Shown: positions 62,278 through 64,000 of the stretch, one piece after another
How positions within the stretch are numbered: position 1 is the stretch's first letter
Layout: each line of letters begins with the position of its first letter
Source: Streptomyces sp. cf386
GTDB lineage: Bacteria > Actinomycetota > Actinomycetes > Streptomycetales > Streptomycetaceae
DNA length: 64,000 nt
Reading direction: 5' to 3'
Assembly (NCBI RefSeq): GCF_900103585.1
Contig: NZ_FNHV01000012.1
Coordinates: forward strand, 258,594 to 322,593
Program-made: the position numbers and the translations under genes
Notes under the pieces: model-generated
Database searches by the model: none
What the model saw: only the letters and a program-made list of their open reading frames with translations
Told to the model about the DNA's origin: nothing

Positions 62278-62305
62278 GGGCCCATGCCCGGACAGGCATG
62301 GGCCC
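62278..62305 (-). terminator. Hairpin after the FKBP gene
   Basis: Perfect 11-base arms GGGCCCATGCC and GGCATGGGCCC with a 6-base loop, followed on the minus strand by CTCGGCTTTT. It lies 68 bases past the stop of the 123-residue FKBP gene. Confidence 0.85.
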
Positions 62306-62372
62306 CAGGTAGTCGGGTCCGGTCGCCCGCCGATCAGACGCGACGACCGGGTGCGACGAGCGGATTCGACGA

Positions 62373-62744
62373 TCAGACGCCGAGCAGGTCCACCACGAAG
62401 ATCAGCGTCTCACCGGGCTTGATCGCCGGGGTCGGGCTCTGGTTGCCGTAGGCGAGGTGCGCCGGGATGGTCAGCTGACGACGGCCGCCGACCTTCATGC
62501 CCTGCACGCCCTGGTCCCAGCCCTTGATGACGCGGCCGCCACCCAGCGGGAAGCGGAACGGCGTACCGCGGTTCCAGCTGGCGTCGAACTCCTCACCCGT
62601 GCTGAAGGCAACGCCCACGTAGTGGACGGTGACGGTCTGGCCCGCCTGCGCAACCGCGCCGTCGCCCTCCCAGAGGTCCTTGATCTCGAGGTCCGCCGGG
62701 GGCTCGCCGCCCGGGAAGTCGATCTCGGGCTTGTCGATGCTCAC
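62373..62744 (-). CDS. FKBP-type peptidyl-prolyl isomerase, cytoplasmic
   Basis: 123 residues, GTG start. A single FKBP domain: VTVHYVGVAFSTGEEFDASWNRGTP, the GWDQGVQGMKVGGRRQL loop and IPAHLAYGNQ, with FF/Y/D residues expected for an active FK506-binding pocket. It isomerises prolyl bonds in the cytoplasm; no signal peptide. It is 64 bases after a larger FKBP gene on the same strand and close to pafA, an order conserved in Streptomyces. Confidence 0.95.
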   Translation of the reverse strand: MSIDKPEIDFPGGEPPADLEIKDLWEGDGAVAQAGQTVTVHYVGVAFSTGEEFDASWNRGTPFRFPLGGGRVIKGWDQGVQGMKVGGRRQLTIPAHLAYGNQSPTPAIKPGETLIFVVDLLGV

Positions 62745-62808
62745 GTCTTACGCTCCATGCTTGTTGTGGAAAGGCAACGGCCCCAGTCTTTCATCACCTC
62801 GGGCGGGG

Positions 62809-63804
62809 TCACATCTTCGCCAGGATGTCCACGGTGAAGACGAGAGTGGCGCCCTTCGCGATGCCGCTGCCCGGCTGCGGGTTGTCGCCGTAGCCCAGCT
62901 CCGGCGGGATCACGGTCAGCACCCGGCTGCCGACCTTCTTGCCGGCCAGCCCCTGCGTCCAACCCTTGACGACCTGCTGCAGCGAGAACGACGCCAGCTG
63001 CTTGTTGGCGTACGTCGAGTCGAACTCCTTGCCGGTGTCCCACTGCACGCCCTTGTACTGCACGAGCACCGTGCTCTCGGCGCTGACCTCGGGGCCGTCG
63101 CCCTCGATGATGTAGTTCGCCACCAGCTTCTTCGGCGGGTCCGTCTTGGGGATCTCGAGGGAGGGCGCCTTGCCGTCGGTGTTGGTGCCGACCTTCGGCA
63201 GATCCACGTTGTCCTGCGCGACCACCTCGCCCTTGGCGGAGCTCTTGGCGTTGAAGGAGTCCTCGATGTCGACCACGAACACCAGCGTGTCCGTGCCCTT
63301 GATCCCGGCCTGAGCGTTGCCCTCCGTGCCGTATCCCCAGGTCGGAGGGACCGCCATCTCCACGCGGCTGCCGACCTTCTTGCCGGCCAGACCGAACCGC
63401 CAGCCCTCGTAGATCTGGCCCTGAACGAGCGGGACGAGCGCCGCCGTCTTGGCGTCGTAGGAGTTGGCGAAGACCTTCGCGGTGTCCCAGATCTGGCCGA
63501 GGTAGTGGGCCTGGATGTAGTCGTTCTCGGCCACCACCTTGCCGCCGCCCGCGATGACCGTCTTCACCGCGAGGTCCTTCGACGGATCACCGCTGCCCTT
63601 GGCGACCGTCGGCTTCTCCCCGAACTTCGTGCCCGCGGTGATCGCCGGCACCGGACCGTCCACGATCTTCGGCGCCGGAGCGGCCGACGTCTCCGAGGGA
63701 GACGCGCTCTCGGTCGCCTTGCTCGACTCGTCCTTGTCGCCGCCGCATGCGGCGAGCGTGACCATTCCTGCGGGTACGGCGATGAGAATTGAGCGTCGGC
63801 GCAC
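62809..63804 (-). CDS. Secreted FKBP-type isomerase lipoprotein with two FKBP domains
   Basis: 331 residues. A lipoprotein signal peptide ends in the lipobox LAAC with Cys20, followed by a Ser/Ala/Pro linker and two FKBP-type domains (about 90-185, with YEGWRFGLAGKKVGSRVEM, and about 225-331, with VKGWTQGLAGKKVGSRV). The second domain looks more canonical than the first. It probably folds exported proteins outside the membrane. GTG 63804 opens the gene. Confidence 0.94.
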   Translation of the reverse strand: MRRRSILIAVPAGMVTLAACGGDKDESSKATESASPSETSAAPAPKIVDGPVPAITAGTKFGEKPTVAKGSGDPSKDLAVKTVIAGGGKVVAENDYIQAHYLGQIWDTAKVFANSYDAKTAALVPLVQGQIYEGWRFGLAGKKVGSRVEMAVPPTWGYGTEGNAQAGIKGTDTLVFVVDIEDSFNAKSSAKGEVVAQDNVDLPKVGTNTDGKAPSLEIPKTDPPKKLVANYIIEGDGPEVSAESTVLVQYKGVQWDTGKEFDSTYANKQLASFSLQQVVKGWTQGLAGKKVGSRVLTVIPPELGYGDNPQPGSGIAKGATLVFTVDILAKM

Positions 63805-63867
63805 GGTTGGGGCCTCGTAATCGATCGATCTTGTGGATGGCGTGCGCGCAACTCTACGGCGTGAGAA

Positions 63868-63896
63868 GGGCGCCGTACGGGAAACGTACGGCGCCC
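63868..63896 (-). terminator. Terminator after pafA
   Basis: Perfect 12-base arms GGGCGCCGTACG and CGTACGGCGCCC with a 5-base loop, followed on the minus strand by CTTCTC, 39 bases past the pafA stop. Confidence 0.88.
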
Positions 63897-63934
63897 GTGT
63901 TGCGTTCCGGACGACCGGCCCGGAACGGGACGGC

Positions 63935-64000
63935 TCACATACCGGCGATCAGTTTCTCCACCCGGTCGTCCACCGAACGGAACGGGTCCTTGCACAACAC
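63935..64000 (-). CDS. pafA: Pup--protein ligase, C-terminal end (truncated by window edge)
   Basis: Only the last 21 codons and the TGA stop are present. They read VLCKDPFRSVDDRVEKLIAGM, which is the distinctive C-terminus of PafA, the enzyme that attaches the ubiquitin-like Pup to target lysines for the actinobacterial proteasome. The assignment is supported by the neighbouring pafB, pafC and FKBP genes. The rest of the gene lies beyond position 64000. Confidence 0.9.
   Translation of the reverse strand: MLCKDPFRSVDDRVEKLIAGM

Overview
The window is high-GC actinobacterial DNA. Gene content, GTG/TTG starts, 4-base overlaps between operon genes, two in-frame TTA codons and a conservon all point to a Streptomyces chromosome. 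Most of it is core chromosome: the gene order follows the pheS/pheT, infC-rpmI-rplT, ethanolamine, glycine-betaine, conservon, tat and pafA region of S. coelicolor as I remember it. No transposase, integrase, tRNA, rRNA or CRISPR array was found.

Layout. 0-10 kb: a partial regulator, a SpoIIE-type phosphatase, pheT/pheS, a PAS sensor kinase, an RNA 2'-O-methyltransferase, and rplT, rpmI and infC; infC appears to start at ATC and has a leader with a Rho-independent hairpin. 10-16.7 kb: a DUF1844 protein, an SseB-like protein, a secreted class A beta-lactamase-like protein, a mycosin-type protease with a proline-rich membrane partner, and a PLP-dependent amino-acid deaminase/aldolase. 16.7-23.5 kb: an ethanolamine (gamma-glutamylation) cluster with an SDR, an aldehyde dehydrogenase, a GlnA4-type ligase, a FadR-type regulator, an ethanolamine permease and a gamma-glutamyl hydrolase. 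23.5-35.3 kb: a LysR/TDT pair, a metal-receptor protein with an XRE-cupin regulator, a glycine betaine ABC transporter, a 5'-3' exonuclease, an iron-box-controlled siderophore-interacting protein, and a drug-type ABC exporter with a PadR regulator. 35.4-38.8 kb: an APC permease, a GNAT enzyme and a pseudouridine synthase. 38.9-43.5 kb: a complete conservon, cvnA-B-C-D plus a P450.

The most accessory-looking part lies between the conservon and a Ski2-like helicase (43.5-55.1 kb). It holds two modules. The first is a TetR regulator diverging from a four-gene operon: two DUF1989 proteins, a biotin-dependent urea/guanidine carboxylase and allophanate hydrolase. Its promoter carries a perfect palindrome that recurs, with the same 15-base core, upstream of the APC permease 9 kb away, which suggests one regulon for uptake and breakdown of urea or guanidine. 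The second is a rifamycin-resistance unit: a 20-base rifamycin-associated element, then a glycosyltransferase (Rgt-like) and a HelR-type RNA polymerase-protecting helicase-like protein.

55-64 kb is the conserved tail of the Pup-proteasome region: the Ski2-like helicase, tatC, tatA, two small hypothetical genes, pafC, pafB, two FKBP-type isomerases and the last codons of pafA. Dispersed Streptomyces-type intergenic repeats occur at five places, and one of them supplies the C-terminal codons of the phosphatase gene.
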